NCBI RefSeq assembly: GCF_009674805.1
Contig: NZ_WKKI01000014.1
Location: 1-64,000, forward strand
Source: Metabacillus lacus
GTDB lineage: Bacteria; Bacillota; Bacilli; Bacillales; Bacillaceae
Length of the DNA: 64,000 nucleotides
Direction: 5' to 3'
Shown here: positions 40,189-50,337 of the stretch, piece after piece
Layout: each line of letters starts with the position of its first letter
How positions within the stretch are numbered: position 1 is the stretch's first letter
Made by a program: the position numbers and the translations under genes
The notes under the pieces: model-generated
Databases searched by the model: none
Told to the model about the DNA's origin: nothing
What the model saw: the letters and a program-made list of their open reading frames with translations, nothing else

Positions 40189-40776
40189 TTACAGCATCCC
40201 TTTCGTAGACGGCACACCTTTAACGCGGGGATCTATTGAAGTCGCTTCATCAAGTGCGCGGCCAAGTGCCTTGAATACCGCTTCAATGATATGATGTGTG
40301 TTTGTTCCATAATGAACAATCACATGCAGATTCATCCTTGCTTCAAGAGCAAACTTCCACAAAAACTCATGAACAAGCTCTGTATCAAATGTACCTACCT
40401 TTTGGCTTGGGAATGCTGCAGAAATTTCCAAATGAGGCCTGTTGCTTAAATCCACAACAACCTGTGCCAAAGCATCATCCATCGGGACAAACGCATTTCC
40501 ATAGCGTTTGATGCCGTACTTATCGCCGAGTGCTTCCTGAAGCGCCTGGCCGAGGCAAATGCCAATGTCCTCAGTAGTGTGGTGGTCGTCAATTTCAGTG
40601 TCGCCTTCCGCATTCAGCTGAAGGCCAAATTGCCCGTGCTTGGAAAAAAGGTCAAGCATATGAGACATAAACGGAACGGGCGTGGAAATGCTGCTCCCGC
40701 CTTCACCGTCCAAGTTGATTGATAGTGAAATATTGGTTTCATTTGTTTTTCTTTCAATGGATGCTTCTCTGCTCAT
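40189..40776 (-). CDS. hisB: Imidazoleglycerol-phosphate dehydratase HisB
   Basis: A 195-residue monofunctional IGPD, lacking the phosphatase domain of the E. coli protein. Manganese ligands are in [27 protein letters not shown] and the C-terminal [15 protein letters not shown]. Histidinol-phosphate phosphatase must be supplied by another gene, as in B. subtilis. Confidence 0.98.
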   Translation of the reverse strand: MSREASIERKTNETNISLSINLDGEGGSSISTPVPFMSHMLDLFSKHGQFGLQLNAEGDTEIDDHHTTEDIGICLGQALQEALGDKYGIKRYGNAFVPMDDALAQVVVDLSNRPHLEISAAFPSQKVGTFDTELVHEFLWKFALEARMNLHVIVHYGTNTHHIIEAVFKALGRALDEATSIDPRVKGVPSTKGML

Positions 40777-40777
40777 G

Positions 40778-42058
40778 TTATTTTCCTCCTTCTTTCAAGC
40801 GCTCTTCAATTGCACGTGCATGTGCTTCCAGCCCTTCAAGCCTTGCAAAAGCCGCTATTTTCGCTCCGTTATTCTCCAATGCCTGGCGGCTGTATGAAAT
40901 CACACTGGACTTTTTCATAAAATCATCAACTGTCAGCGGGCTTGAAAACCTCGCAGTCCCATTTGTCGGAAGAACATGGTTCGGTCCTGCAAAATAATCG
41001 CCTACAGGCTCTGAGCTGTAACGTCCAAGAAAAATAGCGCCGGCATGCTTAATAGCATCCAGCCAGCCCTCAGGATTGTCCGCAAGTATCTCCAAATGCT
41101 CGGGAGCCAGGACATTGACCACTTCAATGCACTTTTCAAACGTTTCGGCGACATAAATGTGCCCATGATTCTCGATGGATTTTTGCGCAATCTCCTTGCG
41201 AGGAAGAGTTTCCAGCTGCCGCAACACTTCATCCCGAACCTTTTCTGCCAGTTCAAGAGAAGGTGTCACGAGTATGCTTGAAGAATTGGCATCATGCTCA
41301 GCCTGAGAAAGAAGATCGGCAGCCGCTTCATTCGGAAAAGCTGTTTCATCAGCAAGCACAACGATTTCACTTGGCCCTGCAATCATGTCAATATCCACCG
41401 TTCCAAACACCTCGCGTTTGGCAAGAGCCACGTAAATATTGCCGGGTCCCATAATTTTATCTGTTTTTTTAATGGAGGCGGTGCCGTAAGCAAGAGCTGC
41501 TACTGCCTGAGCACCTCCCACTTTATAAATCTCGGTAATACCGAGTTCAGCTGCAGCTGCCAAAACACCGGCCGGAAGCTTTCCGTTTGAATCCGGCGGA
41601 GATACAATGACGATTCTCTCCACACCCGCTGTTTGTGCAGGTATGACATTCATTAACACAGAAGATGGATAAGCAGCAGTTCCGCCCGGAACATAAACCC
41701 CCACTGAATCAAGCGGTGTGACTTTCTGTCCGAGCATGGTACCGTCGGGGCGCTCATAGTACCAGGATTCACGCTTTTGCCTGCTGTGAAAATCTCTGAT
41801 ATTCTGTGCAGCTTCACGGATGGTCTCCAGCAGGTCCGGCTGCAGCAGTGAATACGCTTCCTCTATCTCTTCAGGTGAAACAAGCAGGCTGTCAAGAACA
41901 GCACCATCAAACTTTTCTGTCAGCTTCTTGAGTGCAGTATCCCCGTCTTTCCGGACTGCTTCAATAATGTTCCGGACTGCTTCCCGCTGCTCAGCCGTTC
42001 CGGAATCAATTGAACGCTGAAGCGACAGCAAATTCTCCTGTATTTTCGTTATTTTCAT
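40778..42058 (-). CDS. hisD: Histidinol dehydrogenase HisD
   Basis: A 426-residue zinc enzyme catalysing the last two oxidations to histidine. [11 protein letters not shown] and [11 protein letters not shown] (zinc and substrate residues) and HLEILADNP are the family motifs. It lies between hisG and hisB, one base before hisB. Confidence 0.98.
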   Translation of the reverse strand: MKITKIQENLLSLQRSIDSGTAEQREAVRNIIEAVRKDGDTALKKLTEKFDGAVLDSLLVSPEEIEEAYSLLQPDLLETIREAAQNIRDFHSRQKRESWYYERPDGTMLGQKVTPLDSVGVYVPGGTAAYPSSVLMNVIPAQTAGVERIVIVSPPDSNGKLPAGVLAAAAELGITEIYKVGGAQAVAALAYGTASIKKTDKIMGPGNIYVALAKREVFGTVDIDMIAGPSEIVVLADETAFPNEAAADLLSQAEHDANSSSILVTPSLELAEKVRDEVLRQLETLPRKEIAQKSIENHGHIYVAETFEKCIEVVNVLAPEHLEILADNPEGWLDAIKHAGAIFLGRYSSEPVGDYFAGPNHVLPTNGTARFSSPLTVDDFMKKSSVISYSRQALENNGAKIAAFARLEGLEAHARAIEERLKEGGK

Positions 42059-42068
42059 AAGTAATCAC

Positions 42069-42704
42069 CTAGTTTCCTTCTATAATCGAGGACAGCCGGT
42101 TCACAAGGTCATCCAGCCGCTGATCTTTCATCCGGTAGCTTACAGGATTCACAATCAGCCTTGAAGTGATGTCGCAAATATGCTGAAACTCAGCCAGTCC
42201 ATTTTCCTTCAATGTCTGTCCCGTCGAAACAATGTCAACGATACGGTCGGCAAGCCCAATCAGCGGGGCAAGCTCGATGCTGCCATTCAGCTTAATGATC
42301 TCCACCTGTTCCCCCTGCTCCCTGAAGTAGCTGGACGCAATATTGGGATATTTGGTGGCAACCTTTGGCGCAACTTCATTCATGCCCGTTCCCGGGAGCC
42401 CGGCAACCGCCAGATAGCAGGCGCTGATCTTAAGATCCAGCACCTCGTACACATCTCTTTCCTCTTCAAGCATCACATCTTTGCCTGCAATTCCCGCATC
42501 TGCCACGCCATGTTCTACATATGTTGTCACATCTGTCGGCTTCGCCAGGATAAAGCGCAGATTTTCTTCAGGTACTTCTAAAATAAGCTTTCTGGACTCA
42601 TCAAACTCCTGCGGAAGCTTATAACCGGCCTTTCGCAGAAGATCCGCTGCCTCTTCAAATATCCGGCCTTTCGGCATCGCAATGGTTAAAGATTGATTGC
42701 TCAT
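42069..42704 (-). CDS. hisG: ATP phosphoribosyltransferase catalytic subunit HisG (short form)
   Basis: A 211-residue HisG of the short type, without the C-terminal regulatory domain, so it requires HisZ. Motifs are [10 protein letters not shown] at the N-terminus and the PRPP loop [14 protein letters not shown]. It catalyses the first step of histidine synthesis, and the HisZG complex is inhibited by histidine. It overlaps hisZ by 4 bp. Confidence 0.98.
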   Translation of the reverse strand: MSNQSLTIAMPKGRIFEEAADLLRKAGYKLPQEFDESRKLILEVPEENLRFILAKPTDVTTYVEHGVADAGIAGKDVMLEEERDVYEVLDLKISACYLAVAGLPGTGMNEVAPKVATKYPNIASSYFREQGEQVEIIKLNGSIELAPLIGLADRIVDIVSTGQTLKENGLAEFQHICDITSRLIVNPVSYRMKDQRLDDLVNRLSSIIEGN

Positions 42705-43876
42705 TCTTGATTATCCCTCCTGGAGCCAATAAAGTACGTTACATCAGAGAAGGTTTTTGAGAAAGCATCTACATCCTCCACCCCTGCCAGGTCCTGCAGA
42801 ACCGTCAGCTTTCCTTCCTCTCTTAAAGAGATAGCATGCCGGATCGCTTCTGCTCTCCGTTCAGGACTGTAGATCACACAAAAACACTTTTCTGTTTCAC
42901 TATTCTGCTTGCCGAGTGCTTCAAGAACTCTGTCGAGAATGAGGCCGAATCCGGTAGCGGGGGCAGGCGTTTGAAACTCTTGAAAAAGATTATCATATCT
43001 TCCGCCATTACCAATCGGATAGCCTACATCCGATGCATAAACCTCAAATAAAATACCGGTGTAATAACTCATGTGGCTCACAAGGTTAAAATCAAGCTTT
43101 ACATAATCGGTCAGTCCGTAATCCTCAAGAATCTCCCACAGCCTGTGTATTTCTGCAACAGCTTCTTTACCTTCTCTAGTCGAAGTCATGCCGGCAGCTG
43201 CTTCCGCCGTTTCAATTCCGCCCCTGAGCTGAAGAAGACCAAGCAGACGCTGCTGATCAATCGAAGACAGAGGCAGTGACTTTACATGCTCTCTGTATCC
43301 CACATAATTTTTCTCATAAAGAAAACGCTTTGCTGTATCAGCACGCTCCTGATTTCCCAGCACCTCTTCAAACAGGGCATTTGCAAAGCGGATATGCCCA
43401 ACCGCCACCTTAAAGGATTGCAGACCCGCTTCCTTTAAAGAAGTAATCATAAGCGCAATCGCTTCTGCATCCGCATTTGCCGTACCATCGCCAATCAGCT
43501 CAATGCCCACCTGTTCAAACTCAGCCGGCCTTCCACCCTCACGCTGCTGAGCCCGAAACACATTTGCTGCATAAGCAAGCCTGAGCGGATGCTTTCCATT
43601 ATAAAGCCGTGAAGCTGCAATCCTTGCAATAGGCGCCGTCATGTCCGGACGAAGCACAAGCGTATGCCCTTGCTGATCCAGCAATTTAAAAAGCTGCTGA
43701 TCCAAAATGGCTGACTGCACACCAACAGTTTCATAAAACTCCAACGTCGGAGTCTCCAAAAACTGATACCCCCACTTTCTAATCACCTCTGTTAACCCCG
43801 AGCGTGTCACTCTTTTCGTTTCATATAATGAAGGCAGAGTATCCCTCATACCGAGCGGTTTTTCAAACATAAACAC
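42701..43876 (-). CDS. hisZ: ATP phosphoribosyltransferase regulatory subunit HisZ
   Basis: A 391-residue histidyl-tRNA-synthetase-like protein without the anticodon domain. It keeps [11 protein letters not shown] (motif 2 region) and [19 protein letters not shown] choose GTG at 43876, eight bases from GGAGG, so the product begins MFMFEKP like B. subtilis HisZ. It is the first gene of the his operon and confers histidine feedback control on HisG. Confidence 0.97.
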   Translation of the reverse strand: MFMFEKPLGMRDTLPSLYETKRVTRSGLTEVIRKWGYQFLETPTLEFYETVGVQSAILDQQLFKLLDQQGHTLVLRPDMTAPIARIAASRLYNGKHPLRLAYAANVFRAQQREGGRPAEFEQVGIELIGDGTANADAEAIALMITSLKEAGLQSFKVAVGHIRFANALFEEVLGNQERADTAKRFLYEKNYVGYREHVKSLPLSSIDQQRLLGLLQLRGGIETAEAAAGMTSTREGKEAVAEIHRLWEILEDYGLTDYVKLDFNLVSHMSYYTGILFEVYASDVGYPIGNGGRYDNLFQEFQTPAPATGFGLILDRVLEALGKQNSETEKCFCVIYSPERRAEAIRHAISLREEGKLTVLQDLAGVEDVDAFSKTFSDVTYFIGSRRDNQE

Positions 43877-43932
43877 GTGCTGCACCTCCGTAACGGACTG
43901 ATTACAATTTTCAAAATCCTTTAGTTCGCTAA

Positions 43933-43970
43933 TTTGTTACCATACTAACAAACTGCAGAAATAAAATCAA
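43933..43970 (-). promoter_or_regulatory. his operon promoter with overlapping palindromic operator
   Basis: TTGATT and TAGTAT are 17 bases apart on the minus strand. A perfect inverted repeat TTTGTTA-N6-TAACAAA (43933-43952) covers the -10 element, so a repressor would block polymerase. A TrpR-family protein (YerC/HisR) is a predicted his regulator in Bacillales; linking it to this site is inference. No T-box leader is seen. Confidence 0.7.
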
Positions 43971-44171
43971 GTAGGCAAACTCCTATGTATGCGTTTCTCC
44001 TCTGTTATTTTCTTCGATATGATAGGGGCTATTACCTTTAAACAAATGTTTGATTAAGAGAGAAAACCTGTTGGGGGTAGCGGGGGTGCGTGGCTGGGAC
44101 GGGGATGTGTGGTTGGGGTTGGGGGATTTGGGTTGCGGGGATTTGAGGATAGTGGGATGGAGAAAAGCTGG

Positions 44172-45535
44172 TGCTTTGTTATAGGGACTTAAAGATAGTA
44201 GTGCCACAGGAAGAGAATGTCTTTTATAAGGGCGATGAAGGACAAAATTGAGTGGAACAGCTAGGGGAATGTCCTTCATAAGGGCGATGAAGGACAAAAT
44301 TGAGTGGAACAGCTTCGACAAAGTTGAGTGAAACAGCATCGGAAATGTCCTTCATAAGGGCGATGAAGGACAAAATTGAGTGAAACAGCTTTGGAAATGT
44401 CCTTCATAAGGTGGATGAAGGACAAAACTGAGTGAAACAGGTTCGGAAATGTCCTTCATAAGGCCGATGAAGGACAAAATTGAGTGGAACAGCATTGGAA
44501 ATGTCCTTCATAAGGCCGATGAAGGACAAAATCGAGTGGAACAGCTTCGGAAATGTCCTTCATAAGGTCGATGAAGGACAAAGTTGAGTGAAACAGCTTC
44601 GGAAATGTCCTTCATAAGGTCGATGAAGGACAAAATTGAGTGAAACAGCATCGGAAATGTCCTTCATAAGGCCGATGAAGGACAAAATTGAGTGGAACAG
44701 CATCGGAAATGTCCTTCATAAGGTCGATGAAGGACAAAGTTGAGTGAAACAGCATCGGAAATGTCCTTCATAAGGCCGGTGAAGGACAAAATTGAGTGAA
44801 ATAGCATCGGAAATGTCCTTCATAAGGGCGATGAAGGACAAAATTGAGTGGAACAGCTTCGGAAATGTCCTTCATAAGGTCGATGAAGGACAAAACTGAG
44901 TGAAACAGCATCGGAAATGTCCTTCATAAGGTCGATGAAGGACAAAATCGAGTGAAATAGCATCGGAAATGTCCTTCATAAGGTCGATGAAGGACAAAAT
45001 CGAGTGGAACAGCATCGGAAATGTCCTTCATAAGGCCGATGAAGGACAAAATCGAGTGAAATAGCTTCGGAAATGTCCTTCATAAGGTCGATGAAGGACA
45101 AAACTGAGTGAAATAGCATCGGAAATGTCCTTCATAAGGCCGATGAAGGACAAAGTTGAGTGAAACAGCTTCGGAAATGTCCTTCATAAGGTCGATGAAG
45201 GACAAAATTGAGTGGAACAGCATCGGAAATGTCCTTCATAAGGCCGATGAAGGACAAAACTGAGTGAAACAGCTTCGGAAATGTCCTTCATAAGGTCGAT
45301 GAAGGACAAAACTGAGTGAAATAGCTTCGGAAATGTCCTTCATAAGGCCGATGAAGGACAAAACTGAGTGAAACAGCTTCGGAAATGTCCTTCATAAGGT
45401 CGATGAAGGACAAAACTGAGTGAAATAGCATCCGAAATGTCCTTCATAAGGTCGATGAAGGACAAAATCGAGTGAAATAGCTTCTGAAATGTCCTTCATA
45501 AGGCCGATGAAGGACAAAATTGAGTGGAACAGCAA
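44172..45535. repeat. Tandem array B: 25 copies of a 52-bp hairpin unit, second subfamily
   Basis: Twenty-five units carry the same stem TGTCCTTCAT/ATGAAGGACA as array A, with loops AAGGCCG, AAGGTCG or AAGGGCG, but a different spacer (AAATTGAGTGGAACAGCATCGGAA and variants). From 44346 to 45490 the period is exactly 52 bases (22 x 52). The left end holds a degenerate first copy and a partly deleted unit near 44317. At 44172-44210 a relic of the 94-bp family begins the block (CTTTGTTATAGGGACTTAAAGATAGTAG). It occupies the gap between hisZ and yvoF. Confidence 0.97.
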
Positions 45536-45544
45536 GCACAAGGC

Positions 45545-45760
45545 GCCCCACATCCCAACAAAGATAAAATAAGCGTAAGAATTCCGGTTAACTTCAAAAT
45601 AAGCCGTTTGTTAGAGAAAATAAGGGAACGAATTCCGCTTAAGCTGCTGAAAACACGCCATTTTAAGGTTTTTTAGGTGCTTAGACGGAAATCCTCCGTT
45701 TATTTCAAACCATTTTCGTTGTTTTTTCCTAATAGGCGGAATTCTTCCGTTTATATTTGT
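45545..45760. repeat. Cluster of CGGA/TCCG imperfect palindromes
   Basis: Several short palindromes such as GCGGAATTCTTCCGT, ACGGAAATCCTCCGT and AATTCCGCTTAAG lie about 60-70 bases apart. They are the same family as those at 24142-24648. Confidence 0.55.
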
Positions 45761-45821
45761 ATAATGGCTTTCACAAGGCGCTCTTCCACCAAGTATTTAC
45801 ACAATCTTATGGAATTGATGG

Positions 45822-46137
45822 CTTTGTTATAACATCTCAAAGATAGTAGAACAAAACAGACCTCTTTGTTATACTATCCGGCGTTTTTCCGAAGATCGTA
45901 GAACAAAACCCCCCGCTTTGTTATAGCATCTCAAAGATAGTAGAACAAAACACACCTCTTTGTTATACTATCCGGCGTTTTTCCGAAGATAGTATAACAA
46001 AACCCCCAACTTTGTTATAGCATCTCAAAGATAGTAGAACAAAACAGACCTCTTTGTTATACTATCTGGCGTTTTTCCAGAGATAGTATAACAAAACCCC
46101 TCACTTTGTTATAGCATCTCAAAGATACTAGAACAAA
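45822..46137. repeat. Tandem 94-bp repeat, three units and a partial fourth
   Basis: CTTTGTTATA(A/G)CATCTCAAAG recurs at 45822, 45916, 46010 and 46104, an exact 94-base period. Each unit has two hairpins: a short TTTGTTATAGCATCTcaaAGATAGTAGAACAAA-type stem, and a 14-bp stem TTTGTTATACTATC pairing with GATAGTATAACAAA around a ~14-base loop. A relic lies at 44172. No gene is visible. Confidence 0.92.
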
Positions 46138-46198
46138 CCCCGCCTTCATCGCATTTCCCCTAACACCACACCCACACCCCCGCCCCCTTCTAACCAAA

Positions 46199-46226
46199 AA
46201 AAGAGAGAATCTCAAAGAGATCCTCC
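46199..46226 (-). terminator. Terminator of the hprK-yvoF operon
   Basis: AGGATCTC-TTT-GAGATTCT followed on the minus strand by CTCTTTTTTTGG, about 30 bases after the yvoF stop. Confidence 0.85.
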
Positions 46227-46253
46227 CCCAGCAAGCCGCCGGAACACCGGCAG

Positions 46254-46760
46254 CTATTTCGTTCTTTCTTCCATTTCTTCCTTTGTGTAAATCACCCTCA
46301 TGGGGTTTCCTCCGACAAATGCACCTGCCGGGACATCTTTGTTGACAAGGGTCGCAGCGGATACGATGGCCCCGTCGCCAATGATCACCCCTGGCAGGAT
46401 GGTGGTGTTGGCGCCGATCAGCACCCTGCTTCCGATTTCCACGTCTCCAAGCCGGTACTCTTCAATGAGGTACTCGTGGGCCAGAATGGTGGTGTTATAG
46501 CCAATCACTGAATTGTCACCGACTTTGATTTTTTCAGGAAACATGATGTCAGGCATGACCATCAGGGCAAAGGATGCCTGATGGCCCACTTTCATCCCGA
46601 GAAACGTTTTGTACATCCAGTTTTTCAGGCCCAGAAACGGCGTGTATCTTGCCAGCTGGATAATGATAAAGTTTTTGACCACTTTCCAAAATGGCACAGT
46701 TTGATAGATGTGCCACAGAGAGTTTGCACCGGTTACGGGGTGGGAGGTCGTTCTTCTCAC
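46254..46760 (-). CDS. yvoF: Left-handed beta-helix acetyltransferase YvoF
   Basis: A 168-residue hexapeptide-repeat acyltransferase. From about residue 75 the sequence shows I/V-G-x-x-x-x turns (IKVGDNSVIGYNTTILAHEYL, VLIGANTTILPGVIIGDGAIV) and ends in GNPMRVIY, the xenobiotic/sugar acetyltransferase pattern. His in LAHEYL could be catalytic. It ends the hprK-lgt-yvoD-ppaX-yvoF operon. The acceptor is unknown; a cell-surface or sugar target is plausible from the company of Lgt. Confidence 0.92.
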   Translation of the reverse strand: MRRTTSHPVTGANSLWHIYQTVPFWKVVKNFIIIQLARYTPFLGLKNWMYKTFLGMKVGHQASFALMVMPDIMFPEKIKVGDNSVIGYNTTILAHEYLIEEYRLGDVEIGSRVLIGANTTILPGVIIGDGAIVSAATLVNKDVPAGAFVGGNPMRVIYTKEEMEERTK

Positions 46761-46762
46761 AA

Positions 46763-47404
46763 TTACTCCGCTCCAACTATTTCTAAGAGGTCGCTCATTT
46801 GATTCAGCATATAGTCCGGCTCGTATTTGCTTAGGTAGTCAATGCCCTTCACTGTCCAGGAAACGCCGGCTGTTTTCGTGCCCGCACTTTTGCCGGATTG
46901 GATATCATGGTGATTGTCTCCAACCATGATGCTTTCTTCCGGGGAAGAATTCAGTTTGCTGAGAGCGAGCTGAACCGGTTCAGGATGGGGCTTTGCATTT
47001 TTCACATCGTCAAGGGTCACCACAACATCAAAGAACTGATCCAGCTTTGTCAGCTTCAGGCCCATATTGACGGTGGTCCTGATTTTTGTTGTGACGATTC
47101 CCAGTTTATAGCCTTTTTCACGTAGCGCTGAGATTGTTTCAAATACTGTTTCGTATTCAGTCACAAGCAGGTCATGCTGTTCATGATTGAATTTGCGGTA
47201 AGCTTTTACCATTTCTTCCGCACGGTCCTGATCGATGGCCAAAAAGGTATCCAGAAGAGGCGGGCCGATAAACGGAAGCACATCCATTCTCTCGTACGTA
47301 TCCGGATAGTAATCATTCAATGTGCTCAGGAAAGATTCGATAATAAGATCATTTGTATTAATCAGTGTTCCATCGAGGTCAAATAGGATAGTATTAATTT
47401 TCAT
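46763..47404 (-). CDS. ppaX: Pyrophosphatase PpaX (HAD family)
   Basis: A 213-residue HAD-superfamily phosphatase. Motif I is FDLDGTL (Asp9, Asp11), motif II lies in LGIVTTK, the lysine of motif III in KNAKPHPEP and motif IV is MVGDNHHDI. PpaX hydrolyses the pyrophosphate released when HPr kinase/phosphorylase dephosphorylates HPr-Ser-P. The gene is in the same operon as hprK, a functional link. It overlaps yvoD by 11 bp. Confidence 0.97.
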   Translation of the reverse strand: MKINTILFDLDGTLINTNDLIIESFLSTLNDYYPDTYERMDVLPFIGPPLLDTFLAIDQDRAEEMVKAYRKFNHEQHDLLVTEYETVFETISALREKGYKLGIVTTKIRTTVNMGLKLTKLDQFFDVVVTLDDVKNAKPHPEPVQLALSKLNSSPEESIMVGDNHHDIQSGKSAGTKTAGVSWTVKGIDYLSKYEPDYMLNQMSDLLEIVGAE

Positions 47405-48344
47405 AAGTTGCTTTTGCTTCCCTTCTCGTTGAATGTTCTGCCCGTTTCCACACGAGCCCTACAACAATAGTCAGTACAATGGCTACTACAACCCGGATTA
47501 ACAGCAGCGGCAGCACCGGAATGCCAAGCGGGATAAAGATTAACGTATCTTCCACCACGGCATGGCACGAGACGAGAAAAATAAATGCCAGCGTCAGATC
47601 TCTGTAGCTGACCCCGTCTTCTTTTACAGCTTGAATCATGACTCCGGCTCCATATGCCAAACCGATTGTTAAACCGGCTACCAGCGTCAATGAGGTATTT
47701 TCTTTCATTCCCAGCATCCTGGTGAAGGGGGCAAGCCATCTTGAAAAAACCTTCAGAAGGCCCCTATCCTTCATCAGCTGAATCAAAATCATCAGCGGAA
47801 TGACAATTGCCGCAAGCTGCACGATCCCAAGTCCTGCTTTCATGACAGCATCAGCAATGATGGCAAGCCATCCTTCAGGAGCTGCTCCGGTGGAAGCAAC
47901 CAGGCCATAGTGCGCCTGCTCCTGCCCGCCCTGCCATATCAGATTGATGGCAAAAGCGGATGAAAAAGCAAGCCCAAGCCTGACGGCCAGAATAATCCAG
48001 ATTTTTATGCCGACTTTTGCGGCAACTGTCGATTCAATGATAAGATTGTGCGAAAAAGAGAGCATGACTGCGAGAATAAATACCTCTTTTACACTAAGAT
48101 CCATCGTCAATATAGCGCCTATTCCTGCATACAGGTTGAGCAGGTTCCCTAGTACAAGCGGAATGGCCGCCTCTCCCGGAAGACCGAAAATGCCCATTAC
48201 CGGAGTGATCAGAAAGATAATCCAGTCAATCAACGGAGTATGCTGCAGCAAGGAGACGGCAAGTGTTACAGGAAAAATGACCTTTCCAAGTGTCCAGGTC
48301 GTTTGCAGCCCTTTTTGAAAGCCGCTTACTATGCTTGCATTCAA
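47394..48344 (-). CDS. yvoD: Nucleoside-recognition (Gate) domain membrane protein YvoD
   Basis: A 316-residue membrane protein with about eight hydrophobic segments. It has two halves of the nucleoside-recognition/Gate type ([18 protein letters not shown] and [21 protein letters not shown]), resembling spore maturation SpmA/B-like and YjiH proteins. Start is TTG at 48344 behind AAGGGGG. Its transport role is unproven. It lies between lgt and ppaX. Confidence 0.88.
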   Translation of the reverse strand: MNASIVSGFQKGLQTTWTLGKVIFPVTLAVSLLQHTPLIDWIIFLITPVMGIFGLPGEAAIPLVLGNLLNLYAGIGAILTMDLSVKEVFILAVMLSFSHNLIIESTVAAKVGIKIWIILAVRLGLAFSSAFAINLIWQGGQEQAHYGLVASTGAAPEGWLAIIADAVMKAGLGIVQLAAIVIPLMILIQLMKDRGLLKVFSRWLAPFTRMLGMKENTSLTLVAGLTIGLAYGAGVMIQAVKEDGVSYRDLTLAFIFLVSCHAVVEDTLIFIPLGIPVLPLLLIRVVVAIVLTIVVGLVWKRAEHSTRREAKATYEN

Positions 48345-48357
48345 GAACCCTTCCCCC

Positions 48358-49176
48358 TTACTCCCCTTTTTCCAAATAGCGTACCTGCGAATAGCCCTTC
48401 ACTCTTCGATAAATGAGCACTGCAACAGCCGCAACGATCAGGACAATTGAAATCACCTGTGCTGTACGCAAGGTTTCTGTTATCATCAAACTGTCTGTTC
48501 TGAGGCCTTCAATAAAGAAGCGGCCCACAGAATACCAGATAATATAAGTTAGGAACAGCTCGCCGCGGCGGAAATTTGCTCTTCTTAGGAGCATCAGCAC
48601 TGCAAAGCCTGCCAGATTCCATAGCGATTCATAAAGAAACGTCGGATGATAGTACACACCGTTGATGAACATCTGGTTGACGATGAATTCCGGGAGATAC
48701 AGTCCTTCCAGAAACTCGCGTGTAACAGGACCGCCATGTGCTTCCTGGTTAATAAAGTTGCCCCAGCGGCCTATCGCCTGGCCGAGTATAATGCTCGGGG
48801 CTGCAATATCTGCCAGCTTCCAAAAACTGATTTTCTTTATCCTGGCAAAGACTGCACCTGTAATGAATGCACCCAAAAGGCCGCCGTGAATGGCTAAACC
48901 GCCTTGCCAGATCATTGGAATCTGCTCAGGATTCTGGGAGTAATAATCCCACTCAAAAATCACGTAGTAAGCTCTTGCAGACAGAATGGCAATCGGAATA
49001 GCAAACAGGACTAAATCAACAAATGTGTCCTTATGAAGCCCTCGTCTTTCGCTTTCCCGGACAGCAAGCAGCAATCCAAGAAGAGCTCCCAGGCCGATGA
49101 TCACACCGTACCAATGAATCTGGAGCACTCCCAAATCAAGCGCTATCGGGTTAATAGGCTGAAAAGCATTTTCCAC
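48358..49176 (-). CDS. lgt: Prolipoprotein diacylglyceryl transferase
   Basis: A 272-residue integral membrane enzyme of about seven segments. The Lgt signature [18 protein letters not shown] is present with the essential Arg and Asn; the upstream HGGLLGA holds the conserved His. It transfers diacylglycerol from phosphatidylglycerol to the lipobox cysteine of prelipoproteins. The start is GTG at 49176, eight bases from GGGGG. It follows hprK in the operon. Confidence 0.98.
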   Translation of the reverse strand: MENAFQPINPIALDLGVLQIHWYGVIIGLGALLGLLLAVRESERRGLHKDTFVDLVLFAIPIAILSARAYYVIFEWDYYSQNPEQIPMIWQGGLAIHGGLLGAFITGAVFARIKKISFWKLADIAAPSIILGQAIGRWGNFINQEAHGGPVTREFLEGLYLPEFIVNQMFINGVYYHPTFLYESLWNLAGFAVLMLLRRANFRRGELFLTYIIWYSVGRFFIEGLRTDSLMITETLRTAQVISIVLIVAAVAVLIYRRVKGYSQVRYLEKGE

Positions 49177-49200
49177 TTCAGTTTCCCCCTATGTACTCCT

Positions 49201-50142
49201 TCATTTCTCTTTTTCTTTTTCTTCATTGCTGACAATCACGTTAGCCAGCTTGTTCGTGAACTGCTCGGCTGCATTCACACCCATGCGTTTCAGCCTGAAA
49301 TTCATCGCTGCAACTTCAATGATAACAGCCAGATTTCGCCCAGGTCTTACAGGGACTGTCAGCTTTGTCAGGTCTGTATCAATAATTTTCATTTTTTCTT
49401 CTTCAAGGCCGACTCTGTCATACTGCTTTTTCGGATCCCACAGTTCCAAATCGATAACGAGCGTAATCCGCTTATTGCTGCGCACAGCTCCGGCACCGAA
49501 AAGCGTCATCACATTGATGATGCCAAGCCCCCTAATTTCAAGAAGATGCTCAATCAATTCAGGAGAGTTGCCGATTAACGTATCCTGATCCTCCTGACGG
49601 ATTTCCACGCAGTCATCCGCTACAAGGCGGTGTCCGCGTTTGACAAGCTCAAGCGCCGTTTCACTTTTACCAACTCCGCTCTTTCCTATGATTAGAACGC
49701 CTACACCATATATATCAACAAGCACACCATGTACAGCTGTTGTCGGTGCCAGCTTGCCTTCAAGAAAATTTGTCAAATGGCTTGAAAGCCGCGTTGTTTT
49801 CAGCTGTGACTTGAGAACCGGAACTCCTGCTTTTTCGGACTCTTCCAGGAGCTCGTGAGGAACATCCATGTCTCTGGAGATGATAATTGCCGGCGTTACC
49901 TCTGTACATAGTGACGCCATACGTTCTGATTTTTCTGCATCTGAAAGCTGATTAAAATAAGAAATCTCTGTTTTTCCAAGCAGCTGCACACGCTCTTGCG
50001 GATAATATCTGAAATAACCTGTCATCTCGATGCCGGGACGTGAAATATCACTGGTCGTGATGGGACGGTTAATTCCCTCTTCACCGCTGATCAGGTCAAA
50101 CTGGAAATTTTCTAACAAATCTTTCGTACGTACTTTTGGCAA
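49201..50142 (-). CDS. hprK: HPr kinase/phosphorylase
   Basis: A 313-residue bifunctional enzyme. The P-loop is GKSGVGKS (153-160), His138 in AVHGVLV is catalytic and the C-terminal IRGLGIINV and NFRLKRMG signatures are intact. It phosphorylates HPr and Crh on Ser46, and reverses this with phosphate, to control carbon catabolite repression. The frame extends to 50160, but the start is better read as TTG at 50142: AAGGAGG lies eight bases before it and the N-terminus then reads MPKVRTKD, aligning with B. subtilis. It heads the lgt-yvoD-ppaX-yvoF operon. Confidence 0.98.
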   Translation of the reverse strand: MPKVRTKDLLENFQFDLISGEEGINRPITTSDISRPGIEMTGYFRYYPQERVQLLGKTEISYFNQLSDAEKSERMASLCTEVTPAIIISRDMDVPHELLEESEKAGVPVLKSQLKTTRLSSHLTNFLEGKLAPTTAVHGVLVDIYGVGVLIIGKSGVGKSETALELVKRGHRLVADDCVEIRQEDQDTLIGNSPELIEHLLEIRGLGIINVMTLFGAGAVRSNKRITLVIDLELWDPKKQYDRVGLEEEKMKIIDTDLTKLTVPVRPGRNLAVIIEVAAMNFRLKRMGVNAAEQFTNKLANVIVSNEEKEKEK

Positions 50143-50291
50143 AAGAAATTCCTCCTTCATGTAGATCCTGCTTTTGACAACCCTTTTTCCATTTTAGCAC
50201 TTTTCTCTGCGAATCTAAAACTACAAAAAATACTGCTGTTATTTCTCTGTGCGGAAAGTGCAGGGATTTCAGAAAAGTGTTTCTCCAGAAA

Positions 50292-50330
50292 TAAGAAAAG
50301 GAGACCCAAACAAATTGCCGGGATCTCCTG
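50292..50330 (-). terminator. Terminator after the glycosyltransferase gene
   Basis: GGAGATCCC...GGGTCTCC followed on the minus strand by TTTTCTTATTTC, about eight bases after the stop. Confidence 0.8.
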
Positions 50331-50337
50331 CTCTTCT

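Noticed and set aside
43877-43990. T-box or histidine leader upstream of hisZ
   Set aside because: There is no T-box consensus, His-codon run or terminator/antiterminator pair; a palindromic operator explains the site better.
43983-44339. 118-residue ORF at the left edge of array B
   Set aside because: It is low in complexity, has no ribosome site and runs through repeat units.
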